From positions 1 to 6,388 of the forward strand of contig JAKCCC010000119.1 in the NCBI GenBank assembly GCA_021838985.1: a stretch of DNA of 6,388 bases. Reading direction: 5' to 3'. The translations under genes and the position numbers were made by a program. Below, one piece after another: positions 1 through 6,388 of this stretch. Each line of letters starts with the position of its first letter. The stretch's first letter is position 1. Origin of the DNA: Planctomycetota bacterium. GTDB lineage: Bacteria > Planctomycetota > Phycisphaerae > WQYP01. The notes under the pieces are model-generated. The model ran no database searches and had not been told where the DNA came from. It worked only from the letters and a program-made list of their open reading frames with translations.

Positions 1-648
1 ATCGCGTATCTGCTCATCGCCCCGCCGCTGTACGTGACCTTCTTCGTCGCCTCCCGCCTCAATGAGTGGCTTTGGCACCACCGACCTCCAGAACATCCGT
101 TGCTCCAGGCGATGCAAGCGCATCCCGGCGCCGGGCCGCTGGCGATGCTTGTCTTTATGGCCTGCGTATCGGCGCCTATTTCCGAAGAATTATTTTTCCG
201 TGGGATGCTCCAATCTTTTATTTTTCGTTTATTGGCGGCACGCCGCCGCGGCGCTGGCGGGGGGCCAGTCTTCCGACCTGCGGCCACCCAGGCGCGCACA
301 CACGCCGACGCCGGCGACGAAACATCCGTAACCAACCAGCTGAAACCCGCTCGAAGAGTCGATACGGCGAGAACCGTAAACCCGAAACCCGACACTTTAA
401 ATCCACAGCCGGCAGCCACTGTCGCGGATCGCTGGCTCGCCATCGGGCTGACCGCGCTATCCTTTGCCCTGGCGCATTACTGGATATCCCCCGGCGATGG
501 CGCCTGGTTGCCGGGCCTATTTCTGCTGGGGGTGGGGCTGGGTTATATCTACGAACGGACCGGAAATATGTGGGCCGACATCACCATGCATGCCGCCTTC
601 AACGGCGTCGCGGTTACCGTTGTGCTGCTGCTGCACCCGGCGCTGTAA
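1..648 (+). CDS. CPBP family (CAAX/Abi) intramembrane metalloprotease, 5'-partial
   Basis: The frame is open from base 1, so the true start lies upstream; the GTG at 34 is internal to the open frame and is probably not the start. The three hallmark motifs of CPBP (type II CAAX protease/Abi) glutamic intramembrane proteases are visible: SEELFFRG (181-204, glutamate pair plus arginine), FALAH (463-477) and HAAFN (589-603). Hydrophobic segments flank them: the opening IAYLLIAPPLY stretch, the helix before FALAH, GLFLLGVGLGYIY, and the C-terminal VAVTVVLLL. The family are membrane proteins that cleave substrates within the bilayer; bacterial members act in protein processing, bacteriocin self-immunity or unknown roles, and the substrate here cannot be inferred. 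The odd feature is about 60 extra residues, rich in Arg, Ala, Pro and Thr, between motifs 1 and 2 (about 241-432), where relatives usually have a short loop. The reading frame survives the insertion and all motifs are intact, so the gene is probably functional. Confidence 0.88.
   Translation: MAYLLIAPPLYVTFFVASRLNEWLWHHRPPEHPLLQAMQAHPGAGPLAMLVFMACVSAPISEELFFRGMLQSFIFRLLAARRRGAGGGPVFRPAATQARTHADAGDETSVTNQLKPARRVDTARTVNPKPDTLNPQPAATVADRWLAIGLTALSFALAHYWISPGDGAWLPGLFLLGVGLGYIYERTGNMWADITMHAAFNGVAVTVVLLLHPAL
378..405. repeat. Degenerate heptamer repeat inside the protease gene
   Basis: Four consecutive 7-nt units can be read: AAACCCG, AAACCCG, ACACTTT, AAATCCA. The first two are identical and the rest are decayed. 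The array lies inside the low-complexity insertion of the CPBP protease gene and is read as VNPKPDTLNPQP. The 12-mer ACCCGAAACCCG (380-391) recurs in recN at 5525-5536 in the same reading frame. Confidence 0.55.
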
Positions 649-677
649 CCGGAGTCTTGCGCGGCGGAGGACAGCGC

Positions 678-799
678 GGGTGTGGCCGAATTTGGGGACG
701 GAGATATACCCACGGGCGGCATGAATGCCGCCGCTAAGACGTTAGGGACTTGGCGTTATCGCTGCTGGCCGACGTTCGCGAAAAAATCCGGCCACACCC
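678..799. repeat. 122-bp segment bounded by 16-nt inverted repeats
   Basis: The left arm GGGTGTGGCCGAATTT (678-693) and the right arm AAATCCGGCCACACCC (784-799) are complementary at 15 of 16 positions; the only mismatch is A689 opposite C788. The 11 outermost bases are perfectly complementary. About 90 nt separate the arms and include a second, compact hairpin. The form fits a small non-autonomous element (MITE-like) or a structured RNA. No clear target-site duplication is visible: the flanks are gcgc on the left and gacg on the right. No transposase is encoded within it. Confidence 0.5.
715..732. repeat. GGCGGCA-TGAA-TGCCGCC hairpin
   Basis: A perfect 7-bp stem with a 4-nt loop lies inside the larger inverted repeat. 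It is not followed by a T-run, so it is not a typical terminator. The arms GGCGGCA and CCGCC also appear at 234-247, at the edge of the insertion in the protease gene, which may mark a shared repeat family. Confidence 0.5.
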
Positions 800-989
800 G
801 ACGACGCTGCGCGCGGGCGATAACCGGGAAGACACGCCGACACTTTTTAAGGGGCCGCGCCAGGCTGGTCCGGGGGTAACACGACTTGGACACCCGGCGC
901 TATGGAATACAGGCTGCGGAGTAGAAAGGCAACGGTGCAAGGTAAAAAGTATACGGGAACTGAGTTGCGGTGTTCTCTCCTTTGGTCCG

Positions 990-1017
990 TTACTCGTCAC
1001 TTCTGACTCTTGACGGT
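990..1017. repeat. Degenerate heptamer repeat upstream of tyrS
   Basis: Four 7-nt units in register can be read: TTACTCG, TCACTTC, TGACTCT, TGACGGT. They share a T-N-A-C pattern at the start of each unit. The sequence is distinct from the AAACCCG arrays but has the same period and degree of decay. It ends about 57 bp before the tyrS start. Confidence 0.45.
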
Positions 1018-1059
1018 TCAATGGGCTTTCGCCGGCAGTAGCGACAATCTCCCGGCGCC

Positions 1060-1068
1060 TGGTAAAAT
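1060..1068 (+). promoter_or_regulatory. Extended -10 promoter element for tyrS
   Basis: TGGTAAAAT contains the TGn extension followed by TAAAAT, close to the sigma-70-type consensus TGnTATAAT. No -35 hexamer stands at the usual distance, as expected for an extended -10 promoter. Transcription starting 7 nt after the hexamer would begin at about 1075, on the A of the tyrS ATG. This is a motif match only. Confidence 0.45.
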
Positions 1069-1074
1069 ACCGCC

Positions 1075-2346
1075 ATGGATCCACCGGACCCAATGGTGCT
1101 GGAGTCGCATTGGAGGCGTCTGCTCGAAGGCGCGGAACATGTTTATGCGGCGGAAGAATTGCGCGCCCGGCTTGGGGCGGCGGCGGCCGCGGGCCGCCCT
1201 TTGCGCGTGAAGTTGGGGATGGACCCCACCGCCCCGGACCTGCATTTAGGCCACGCCGTGGTGCTGCGCAAGTTGCGGCAATTTCAGGACCTCGGCCATC
1301 GGGCCGTCCTGATCATCGGCGATTTCACGGCGCGCATCGGCGATCCCACCGGTAAAACCAAAACCCGGCCCAGGCTTTCGGACCAACAGGTGGAGGAAAA
1401 CGCCCGTACGTACTTCGCCCAAGCCGGTAAAATTCTGGACACCCGTCCCGAAAAAATGGAAATTCGCCGCAACAGTGAATGGCTCGCCAAAATGACCTTT
1501 GCCGACGCGCTGCGCCTCGCCGAACAGATGACCGTCGCACGCATGTTGGAACGCGACACGTTTCAGGAGCGCCACCGGGCAGGCGAACCCATTTACATCC
1601 ATGAGTTCATGTATCCGCTGATGCAGGGGTGGGACTCGGTGATGGTCCAGGCGGACGTGGAACTGGGCGGCACCGACCAGACCTTCAATAATCTCGTTGG
1701 CCGCGATTTGCAGCTGGCGCAGAACCAGCCACCGCAGATCGTCATGACCATGCCCCTGCTGCTGGGTACCGACGGCCAACGAAAAATGAGCAAATCGCTC
1801 GGCAATTACATCGGTGTGGCCGATTCGCCCGCGGAGCAATTCGGCAAGGCGATGAGCATTCCCGACGCGTTGATGGCGCAGTGGTTCCGCCTTTGCACCC
1901 CTCTGCCGGAAGAGCGCATCGGCGTGCTGCTGGACCCCGCGCGGGTCCATCCACGGCAGGCCAAGGAGGTGCTGGGACGGGCCATTGTTGAACAGTTCCA
2001 CTCCGCCGCCGCCGCCGCCGCCGCCGCCGAGGAATTCCGCCGCCGCTTTTCCGAAGGCCAACTGCCGGCGGATATCCCCCTTTGCCCGATCCCGGCGGCA
2101 CTGCTGCAAAATGGCCGCATCGGTCTGCTGACCCTGATCAAACAGGCGGGCTTGGCGCCTTCGACCAGCGAGGCTCGGCGGCTCGTGGAAAGCGGCGCGG
2201 TGCGTTTCGCCGGAGAAAAGATCAGCCACTGGAACCAGAGCGTGTCATTGGAAAATCAGCCCATCCTGCAGATTGGCAAACGGCGCCTCTGCCGGGTACA
2301 GGCGGAAAATACTGGCGCTCCGACGCGCCCCAACGCAGGCGTGTGA
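1075..2346 (+). CDS. tyrS: Tyrosyl-tRNA synthetase
   Basis: This cytoplasmic class I aminoacyl-tRNA synthetase (EC 6.1.1.1) charges tRNA-Tyr with tyrosine using ATP. The 423-residue product has the Rossmann catalytic domain with [15 protein letters not shown] (about 46-60), where HLGH is the HIGH motif; a [13 protein letters not shown] loop; the tyrosine-site segment [13 protein letters not shown]; and KMSKS at 237-241. The C-terminal part (about 350-410) is an S4-like tRNA-binding domain with [16 protein letters not shown]. Wording and length match the type 2 bacterial TyrRS, as in Haemophilus influenzae, rather than the E. coli type. The linker before the S4 domain contains eight alanines encoded by (GCC)8. 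No good ribosome binding site precedes ATG 1075. An in-frame ATG at 1093, with a weak GGA 4 nt upstream, would remove only six residues, and both starts fit the family. It is the first gene of a tight group with fucI 31 bp downstream. Confidence 0.96.
   Translation: MDPPDPMVLESHWRRLLEGAEHVYAAEELRARLGAAAAAGRPLRVKLGMDPTAPDLHLGHAVVLRKLRQFQDLGHRAVLIIGDFTARIGDPTGKTKTRPRLSDQQVEENARTYFAQAGKILDTRPEKMEIRRNSEWLAKMTFADALRLAEQMTVARMLERDTFQERHRAGEPIYIHEFMYPLMQGWDSVMVQADVELGGTDQTFNNLVGRDLQLAQNQPPQIVMTMPLLLGTDGQRKMSKSLGNYIGVADSPAEQFGKAMSIPDALMAQWFRLCTPLPEERIGVLLDPARVHPRQAKEVLGRAIVEQFHSAAAAAAAAEEFRRRFSEGQLPADIPLCPIPAALLQNGRIGLLTLIKQAGLAPSTSEARRLVESGAVRFAGEKISHWNQSVSLENQPILQIGKRRLCRVQAENTGAPTRPNAGV
2005..2028 (+). 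repeat. (GCC)8 trinucleotide tract in tyrS
   Basis: Eight uninterrupted GCC codons encode Ala8 between FHS and EEFRRRF. In the H. influenzae type enzyme, as I recall it, this linker is the same length but mixed in sequence (NEEAANAAEQ-like). The tract therefore seems to replace residues rather than lengthen the protein. Slippage here would add or remove whole alanines without a frameshift. Confidence 0.8.
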
Positions 2347-2365
2347 ACGAGCGCGCCCTTTTGAT

Positions 2366-2374
2366 GAGAGGTGG
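2366..2374 (+). promoter_or_regulatory. Ribosome binding site of fucI
   Basis: GAGAGGTGG precedes the ATG at 2378. GAGAGG (2366-2371) leaves 6 nt to the start. This site selects ATG 2378 over in-frame upstream codons that lie inside the tyrS coding region. Confidence 0.75.
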
Positions 2375-2377
2375 ATA

Positions 2378-4198
2378 ATGGCCAAGGAAATGCAAATCAC
2401 CATGCAGCGCCCCCGGAATCGTCTGGTTGGCGCGAACCCGAAGCTCGGCATCCGACCCACCATTGATGGGCGGCGCGACGGCGTCCGTGAGTCCCTGGAA
2501 CAACAGACCATGGCCATGGCCCGCGGCGTGCAGCGGCTGTTGACGCAAAAACTCCGCCATGCCGACGGCACGCCGGTCCAGTGCGTGCTGGCGGACAGCA
2601 CCATCGGCGGCCTCGCGGAGGCGGCGCGCTGCGCGGAGAAATTCGCGCGGCAGGGCGTGGGCGTGTCACTGACGGTCACGCCCTGCTGGTGCTACGGATC
2701 GGAAACCATGGATATGGACCCGCTGACACCCAAAGCGGTCTGGGGCTTCAACGGCACCCAGCGCCCCGGAGCCGTGTACCTAGCCGCGGTGGGCGCCGCC
2801 CATGGTCAGAAAGGCCTGCCGGTGTTCAATATTTATGGCCGCGAGGTACAGGATGCCGATGATGCTACCATTCCCCCGGACGTCGAGGAAAAGTTGTTGC
2901 AGTTCGCCCGGGCCGGCCTGGCGGTGGCCACCCTGCGCGGCCGCAGCTATTGCGGCATCGGCGGCGTGTCCATGGGCATCGCCGGTTCGGCCGTGGATGC
3001 CGCCTTTTTCCAAGCCTATCTCGACATGCGGGTTATGCACGTAGACATGACGGAATTGGTCCGACGCATCGAACGCGGCATCTACGATCCCCGGGAATTC
3101 GCCCACGCCCTGGCCTGGACCCGGCAGTATTGCCGTCCCGGCCGGGATGCCAACGCTACGCCACGCCGCCGCAGCCGCCGGCAAAAAGAGCACGAATGGG
3201 AAGTTTCCGTCAAGATGGCCATCCTGGTGCGCGATCTGATGATCGGCAATCCACGCCTGGCCGAGCTTGGCTTTGGCGAGGAAGCGCTGGGCCACAACGC
3301 GATCGCCGCCGGCTTCCAGGGCCAGCGCCAATGGACGGATCATCTTCCCAACGGCGATTTCTTGGAGACCCTGTTATGTTCTTCCTTCGACTGGACCGGC
3401 ATCCGCCAGCCGTTCATCGTCGCCACGGAAAACGACGCGCTCAACGGTGCCACGATGCTCCTGGGCCATCTGCTCACCGGCCAGGCCCAAATCTTCGCCG
3501 ACGTCCGCACCTACTGGTCGGCCGAAGCGGTGCGGCGCGTCACCGGGCACCAACTGCAGGGCGCCGCCGAGGGTGGCTTGTTGCATTTGATCAACAGCGG
3601 CCCGGCCGCATTGGATGGCACGGGTTGCCAGGAAAAGCAGGGCGCCCCGGTGATGAAACCCTGGTGGAAAATCACGCCCACGGAAGCGGCCGCCTGCCTG
3701 GCCGCGGCCGAATTTTGCCCCGCGCTTTACGAATATTTTCGCGGCGGCGGGTTTTCCGTCCGCTTCCGCACCCGCGGCGGCATGCCGGTGACGGCGGCGC
3801 GGCTGAATCTGATCCACGGTTTAGGCCCGGCTCTCCAGATAGCCGAAGGGGTAACCGTGGAGTTACCGGAAGCCGTACACGCCGCCTTGGATGAGCGCAC
3901 CAATCCCACCTGGCCGACCACCTGGTTCGCACCGCGCTGCAGCGGCCAGGGGCCGTTCCGCGACGTGTACACGGTGATGAACAATTGGGGAGCCAATCAC
4001 TGTGCCTTTACTTATGGCCACATCGGATCCGAACTGATCACCTTGGCCGCCATGCTGCGCCTTCCGGTCTACATGCACAATGTGCCAGAGGAGCGCCTGT
4101 TCCGTCCCAGCGCCTGGACCGCCTTCGGCACCCAGAATCCGGAAGCGGCTGACTTGGCCGCCTGCCGCGCCTTCGGACCGCTCTATGGAAAGTATTGA
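2378..4198 (+). CDS. fucI: L-fucose isomerase
   Basis: This cytoplasmic Mn-dependent ketol isomerase (EC 5.3.1.25) converts L-fucose to L-fuculose, the first step of phosphorylating fucose catabolism; family members also act on D-arabinose. The 606-residue product aligns along its whole length with E. coli FucI (591 aa), with long near-identical blocks: [17 protein letters not shown] near the N-terminus, [50 protein letters not shown] and [12 protein letters not shown]. The metal ligands known from E. coli (E337, D361, H528) correspond to E351 in [11 protein letters not shown]375 in FADVR and H541 in WGANHC. About 13 extra residues lie at the N-terminus before KLGIRP; ATG 2390 or 2402 would be shorter alternatives, but the ribosome binding site favours 2378. 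No fucK, fucA, fucose transporter or fucosidase gene is in view. The gene sits between tyrS and recN and overlaps the recN frame by 4 bp (TTGA). Confidence 0.97.
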   Translation: MAKEMQITMQRPRNRLVGANPKLGIRPTIDGRRDGVRESLEQQTMAMARGVQRLLTQKLRHADGTPVQCVLADSTIGGLAEAARCAEKFARQGVGVSLTVTPCWCYGSETMDMDPLTPKAVWGFNGTQRPGAVYLAAVGAAHGQKGLPVFNIYGREVQDADDATIPPDVEEKLLQFARAGLAVATLRGRSYCGIGGVSMGIAGSAVDAAFFQAYLDMRVMHVDMTELVRRIERGIYDPREFAHALAWTRQYCRPGRDANATPRRRSRRQKEHEWEVSVKMAILVRDLMIGNPRLAELGFGEEALGHNAIAAGFQGQRQWTDHLPNGDFLETLLCSSFDWTGIRQPFIVATENDALNGATMLLGHLLTGQAQIFADVRTYWSAEAVRRVTGHQLQGAAEGGLLHLINSGPAALDGTGCQEKQGAPVMKPWWKITPTEAAACLAAAEFCPALYEYFRGGGFSVRFRTRGGMPVTAARLNLIHGLGPALQIAEGVTVELPEAVHAALDERTNPTWPTTWFAPRCSGQGPFRDVYTVMNNWGANHCAFTYGHIGSELITLAAMLRLPVYMHNVPEERLFRPSAWTAFGTQNPEAADLAACRAFGPLYGKY

Positions 4199-6093
4199 AC
4201 CGGCTGATTGGGAGGCTGCACCTGCTGCGGGAACTGCATATCTGCAACCTGGCGATCATTGCCGACATCCGCATCGAATTCCAGGCCGGTCTGAATTGCT
4301 TCACCGGACAGACGGGCGCCGGCAAGTCGTTGATCATCGGCGCGCTGGAATTGCTGCTGGCCCTGCGTTCGCCCCGCCATATGCTGCGCGCCGGAGCGAC
4401 AGAAGGGCGTATCACCGGTGTCTTTCAGGTCCAGGCGGCGCTCCGCCGACAACTGGCCGCCCAAACGGGTCTGCCTCTGCAGGACGAACCGGAATTGATT
4501 CTGGTTCGCCGCCTGTATGAAAGCGGGCGCACGGGGGCTTCGCTGAACGGGCATCCCATTACTGGAACGATGCTCCAGACCATCGCGGGGATGCTCGTGG
4601 ATATCCATGGGCAGCACGATGCGCAATTTTTACTGCAGCCGGCGAATCAACTTTCCGTGCTGGATGATTTCGCCGGCGCCGCGGACCTGGCGGAAGACTT
4701 CCGTCGGCGGCATCAGCAGCACCAGGCACTGCTGCGCCGCCGGGAGGAATTGCGGGCCTCGGAGATGCTGCGCCGCAGCCAGTTGGAACTGGGCGCCTTT
4801 CAGGCTGCGGAAATTGACCGGGCGGCCTTCCAGCCCCAGGAACAGCAGCAGTTGGAAGTTCGCCACCGCCTGCTGACCAATATGGAGAAACTCCAGCGGC
4901 TTCTGGGATCCGCCTATGCCGCGCTTTATGAGGAAGAGGGCGCCATGGTTGGGCGGCTAAAAGCAGTTACCGGCGCGCTGCTGGAGGCCGCCGAGCTGAA
5001 TCCCGACGTCGCGCCCGTCGCCGCCCAGACCCGTGACGCAACCGTGTCGCTGGATGACGCCGCGTTTACGCTCCGCCGCGTGCTGGAACGGCTGGAACTG
5101 GACCCGGGGGAATTAACGGAAGTCACGGAACGGCTGAATTTACTGAATCGCCTCATCCACAAATATTGCGGCGCCGGCGGCACGCTGGAACAACTACTGG
5201 AATTTCGCCGGCACGTCGGCGAAGAATTAGCCCGGTTACGCTCCGCGGAGCAGGATTCCGCGGAGCTGGAGTCACAGATAATGCAGGCCGCGGATCATCT
5301 CGCTAAAATCGGTGCGGTGTTATCGGACCAGCGGCGGGCGGCGGCCCGTAAGCTGATCCCCCTGGTGCGGGAACAACTGGCCGATTTGGGCATGAAAGAC
5401 GCGCGGTTCCACGTCGATTTTAGACCTCTCGCAGCGCCCATCGCCCCAAGCGGTGGAGCTGAACCGGGCGAGGGAACGGGACGGCGGCGCTCCGACGCAG
5501 TCAGCGCTGGTCGGGAAACTGGAGACCCGAAACCCGGAGCCGCCAACCCTCTCGTCGCCGGCGCCGCGCGAGATCCATTTCCCTCCCCCTCGGGCTTGGA
5601 GACGGTGGAGTTTATGCTCGCTGCCAATCCCGGCCAGCCGCCGCGCCCACTTCGGCAGATCGCCAGCGGCGGAGAACTGTCGCGCACCATGCTGGCCCTG
5701 AAAACAATCCTCGCCCAGGCCGATCGCAGCAGCGTGCTGGTGTTTGATGAAATCGACGCCAACGTCGGCGGGCGCATGGGCGGTGTGATCGGCGAAAAAT
5801 TGCGGGCGCTGGCGGCCCGGCATCAGGTATTGTGCATCACGCATTTGCCCCAGATCGCCGCCTTCGCCGACCGCCATCTGAGTATCCGCAAGCGAGTGGA
5901 AAACAACGCCAGCTTCACCGAGGTTTGCATTTTGAATGGCGAGGGGCGCACCCGGGAGCTGGCCGCGATGACCGTCGGCAAAAACATCACGCAGGTCGCA
6001 CTGGCCCAGGCGTCGGAACTGCTGCAGCGCGCTGCGCAGCGGCCCTGCCCTGGAGCCGGGGGCGCCCGGGGGCGTCGGGATTCACCGGGCTAA
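4195..6093 (+). CDS. recN: DNA repair protein RecN
   Basis: RecN is a cytoplasmic, nucleoid-associated SMC-like ATPase acting in double-strand break repair with RecA. The 632-residue frame shows an N-terminal ATPase half with LHICNLAII and Walker A GQTGAGKS (38-45; most relatives have E in place of Q), then [12 protein letters not shown], a helical coiled-coil middle (about 165-390) rich in Glu, Arg, Leu and Gln, and a C-terminal half with [15 protein letters not shown] (from 467), signature ASGGELSR (490-497), Walker B VLVFDEID (514-521) and ITHLPQ (548-553). The family is usually about 550-570 residues. The excess is a roughly 54-residue segment (413-466) between FRPL and GLETVEF, plus a Gly/Arg/Pro-rich tail of about 18 residues. 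All ATPase motifs are intact. The TTG start at 4195 overlaps the fucI stop. A CTG at 4222, 6 nt after GGGAGG, would give MLRELHI, closer to typical RecN N-termini. The start is therefore uncertain by nine residues. Confidence 0.95.
   Translation: MNRLIGRLHLLRELHICNLAIIADIRIEFQAGLNCFTGQTGAGKSLIIGALELLLALRSPRHMLRAGATEGRITGVFQVQAALRRQLAAQTGLPLQDEPELILVRRLYESGRTGASLNGHPITGTMLQTIAGMLVDIHGQHDAQFLLQPANQLSVLDDFAGAADLAEDFRRRHQQHQALLRRREELRASEMLRRSQLELGAFQAAEIDRAAFQPQEQQQLEVRHRLLTNMEKLQRLLGSAYAALYEEEGAMVGRLKAVTGALLEAAELNPDVAPVAAQTRDATVSLDDAAFTLRRVLERLELDPGELTEVTERLNLLNRLIHKYCGAGGTLEQLLEFRRHVGEELARLRSAEQDSAELESQIMQAADHLAKIGAVLSDQRRAAARKLIPLVREQLADLGMKDARFHVDFRPLAAPIAPSGGAEPGEGTGRRRSDAVSAGRETGDPKPGAANPLVAGAARDPFPSPSGLETVEFMLAANPGQPPRPLRQIASGGELSRTMLALKTILAQADRSSVLVFDEIDANVGGRMGGVIGEKLRALAARHQVLCITHLPQIAAFADRHLSIRKRVENNASFTEVCILNGEGRTRELAAMTVGKNITQVALAQASELLQRAAQRPCPGAGGARGRRDSPG
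4210..4215 (+). promoter_or_regulatory. Candidate ribosome binding site for an internal CTG start of recN
   Basis: GGGAGG lies 6 nt before CTG 4222. By contrast, the TTG at 4195 has only GGAAAG (4187-4192) 2 nt upstream, which is too close for efficient use. If the site is used, RecN begins [12 protein letters not shown] starts are rare, so this remains a hypothesis. Confidence 0.35.
5515..5541. repeat. Degenerate GAAACCC-type repeat inside recN
   Basis: Within the insertion between the RecN coiled coil and the C-terminal ATPase motifs, the stretch beginning GAAACTGGAGACCCG contains ACCCGAAACCCG (5525-5536). This is identical to 380-391 in the protease gene. It is read in the same frame, giving DPKPG here and NPKPD there. 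The approximate 7-nt period is less regular than at 378-405. Confidence 0.5.
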
Positions 6094-6140
6094 GGCCACG
6101 GTGCTTTCGCGCGTCGTGACAGGGGGTTGGGACCACACGA

Positions 6141-6188
6141 GGCGCCGGACTGGCAGTACCGCGTTTCAACGCGGTGAACGCAGGCGCC
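6141..6188. repeat. Nested inverted repeats downstream of recN
   Basis: An inner perfect 8-bp inverted repeat ACCGCGTT-TC-AACGCGGT (6158-6175; sterically about a 6-bp stem with a 6-nt loop) is enclosed by GGCGCC at 6141-6146 and GGCGCC at 6183-6188, which can pair with each other. It lies 48 bp after the recN stop. There is no T-run, so it could be a structured untranslated region, a factor-dependent terminator or a palindromic repeat. It overlaps the earliest possible start of the following open frame. Confidence 0.5.
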
Positions 6189-6388
6189 CAGCGCGGCCCG
6201 CCATGGGCGGGTAAACTGCGCCGCAACCAAATAAATAGCCCCCAGTCCGCACGGAGGCGGAATAGTTTAGTCGCCCACGGCGACCCTCAGCGGATCGAGG
6301 CGTCGCCTCTGGAGACCTTGCCGGGAGTGGATTCTCCGCCGGAAATCGCGGATTCCCCGCGGGCGAAAATCTTCGCGCGGCGCGAAAA
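6174..6388 (+). CDS. Unidentified protein, N-terminal fragment (3'-partial)
   Basis: A frame without stops runs from 6120 to the window end. The earliest GTG is 6174, giving 71 whole codons. Coding character is best in the last 120 bases (from about 6270), where third positions are mostly G or C and the protein reads VAHGDPQRIEASPLETLPG, then VDSPPEIADSPRAKIFARRE. The upstream part overlaps two hairpins and has no ribosome binding site. The real start may therefore be TTG 6318 (GGAG 3 nt upstream) or GTG 6327 (same GGAG 12 nt upstream). The acidic, proline-rich lead ending in PRAKIFARRE vaguely recalls the PR..H.ISR lead-in of poly(A) polymerase PcnB, but this is too short to name the gene. 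A non-coding explanation for the whole region is not excluded. Confidence 0.35.
   Translation, partial: MNAGAQRGPPWAGKLRRNQINSPQSARRRNSLVAHGDPQRIEASPLETLPGVDSPPEIADSPRAKIFARRE
6197..6211. repeat. CCCGCC-ATG-GGCGGG hairpin
   Basis: A perfect 6-bp GC stem with a 3-nt loop follows the preceding nested hairpin by 8 bp. It is followed by TAAACTGCG rather than a T-run. Two strong palindromes in tandem after recN suggest a transcript end or a palindromic repeat cluster. Confidence 0.45.

Larger units (their letters stand above)
649..1074. other. Non-coding stretch between protease gene and tyrS
   Basis: This 426-bp stretch holds no convincing gene. Short open frames occur, such as 750-1013 on +, but they lack a ribosome binding site, have no recognisable domain, and end in the heptamer repeat. 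What can be seen is a long-armed inverted repeat (678-799) with an internal hairpin (715-732), a degenerate heptamer array (990-1017), and an extended -10 element just upstream of tyrS. No T-run follows any hairpin, so no classical Rho-independent terminator for the protease gene was found. The middle portion, about 800-985, shows nothing I can identify. Confidence 0.7.

Noticed and set aside
750..1013. Short open frame of 87 codons upstream of tyrS
   Set aside because: TTG start without a ribosome binding site, no recognisable motif, overlaps the inverted repeat at one end and the heptamer array at the other.
1010..1015. TTGACG as a -35 box for tyrS
   Set aside because: No -10-like hexamer lies 16-18 nt downstream, and the TAAAAT at 1063 is 47 nt away. 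It is also part of the heptamer array.
1246..2229. Long antisense open frame opposite tyrS
   Set aside because: It lies entirely opposite a clear tyrS gene and has no recognisable domain; it is an effect of GC-rich codon structure. Other antisense frames (2780-3343, 5320-5877) and the + frame at 2950-3894 were dropped for the same reason.
6158..6175. Rho-independent terminator of recN
   Set aside because: A strong stem is present, but the following bases are GAACGCAGG with no T-run, so the classical form is not met.
6197..6224. Possible cobalamin riboswitch or other known riboswitch after recN
   Set aside because: Only scattered similarity; none of the invariant boxes in correct order and spacing.
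6205..6240. Partial resemblance to the RNase P RNA core (GGTAAACT, GCAA, CCAAATA in order)
   Set aside because: Spacing is shorter than in RNase P RNA, and the required GAGGAAAGTCC-like 5' element and the GGTGAAA and GGTAAGAGC-like elements are absent. Too few conserved bases to call an RNA gene.

Overview
The window comes from a GC-rich bacterial chromosome with every recognisable gene on the + strand. No rRNA, tRNA, CRISPR array or complete insertion sequence is visible. The source is probably a member of the PVC group, most likely Verrucomicrobiota. This rests on soft evidence: the RecN Walker B segment reads [11 protein letters not shown] rather than the common FDEIDTGISG form, and degenerate heptamer repeats and palindromes sit in and between genes. 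No marker gene fixes the phylum.

Layout. Positions 1-648 hold the 3' part of a membrane CPBP-family (CAAX/Abi) protease gene whose active-site motifs are split by a long, low-complexity insertion. Positions 649-1074 are a non-coding stretch with a 122-bp segment bounded by near-perfect 16-nt inverted repeats, an internal hairpin, a degenerate heptamer array and an extended -10 promoter immediately before the next gene. Three closely packed genes follow: tyrS (tyrosyl-tRNA synthetase, 1075-2346), fucI (L-fucose isomerase, 2378-4198) and recN (SMC-like DNA repair ATPase, 4195-6093). tyrS and fucI are 31 bp apart, and fucI and recN overlap by 4 bp, so one transcript is likely. After recN come two strong hairpins without a T-run, then an open reading frame that leaves the window.

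The three complete genes belong to unrelated processes (translation, sugar catabolism, double-strand break repair) and share no pathway. Their linkage looks like a transcriptional arrangement rather than a functional system. No new defence or biosynthetic system is apparent. The most unusual signal is at the DNA level. The protease and RecN each carry a flexible in-frame insertion containing the same 12-mer ACCCGAAACCCG read in the same frame, and another 7-nt-period array lies between genes. This suggests small repeats that spread through the genome and are tolerated inside protein linkers.
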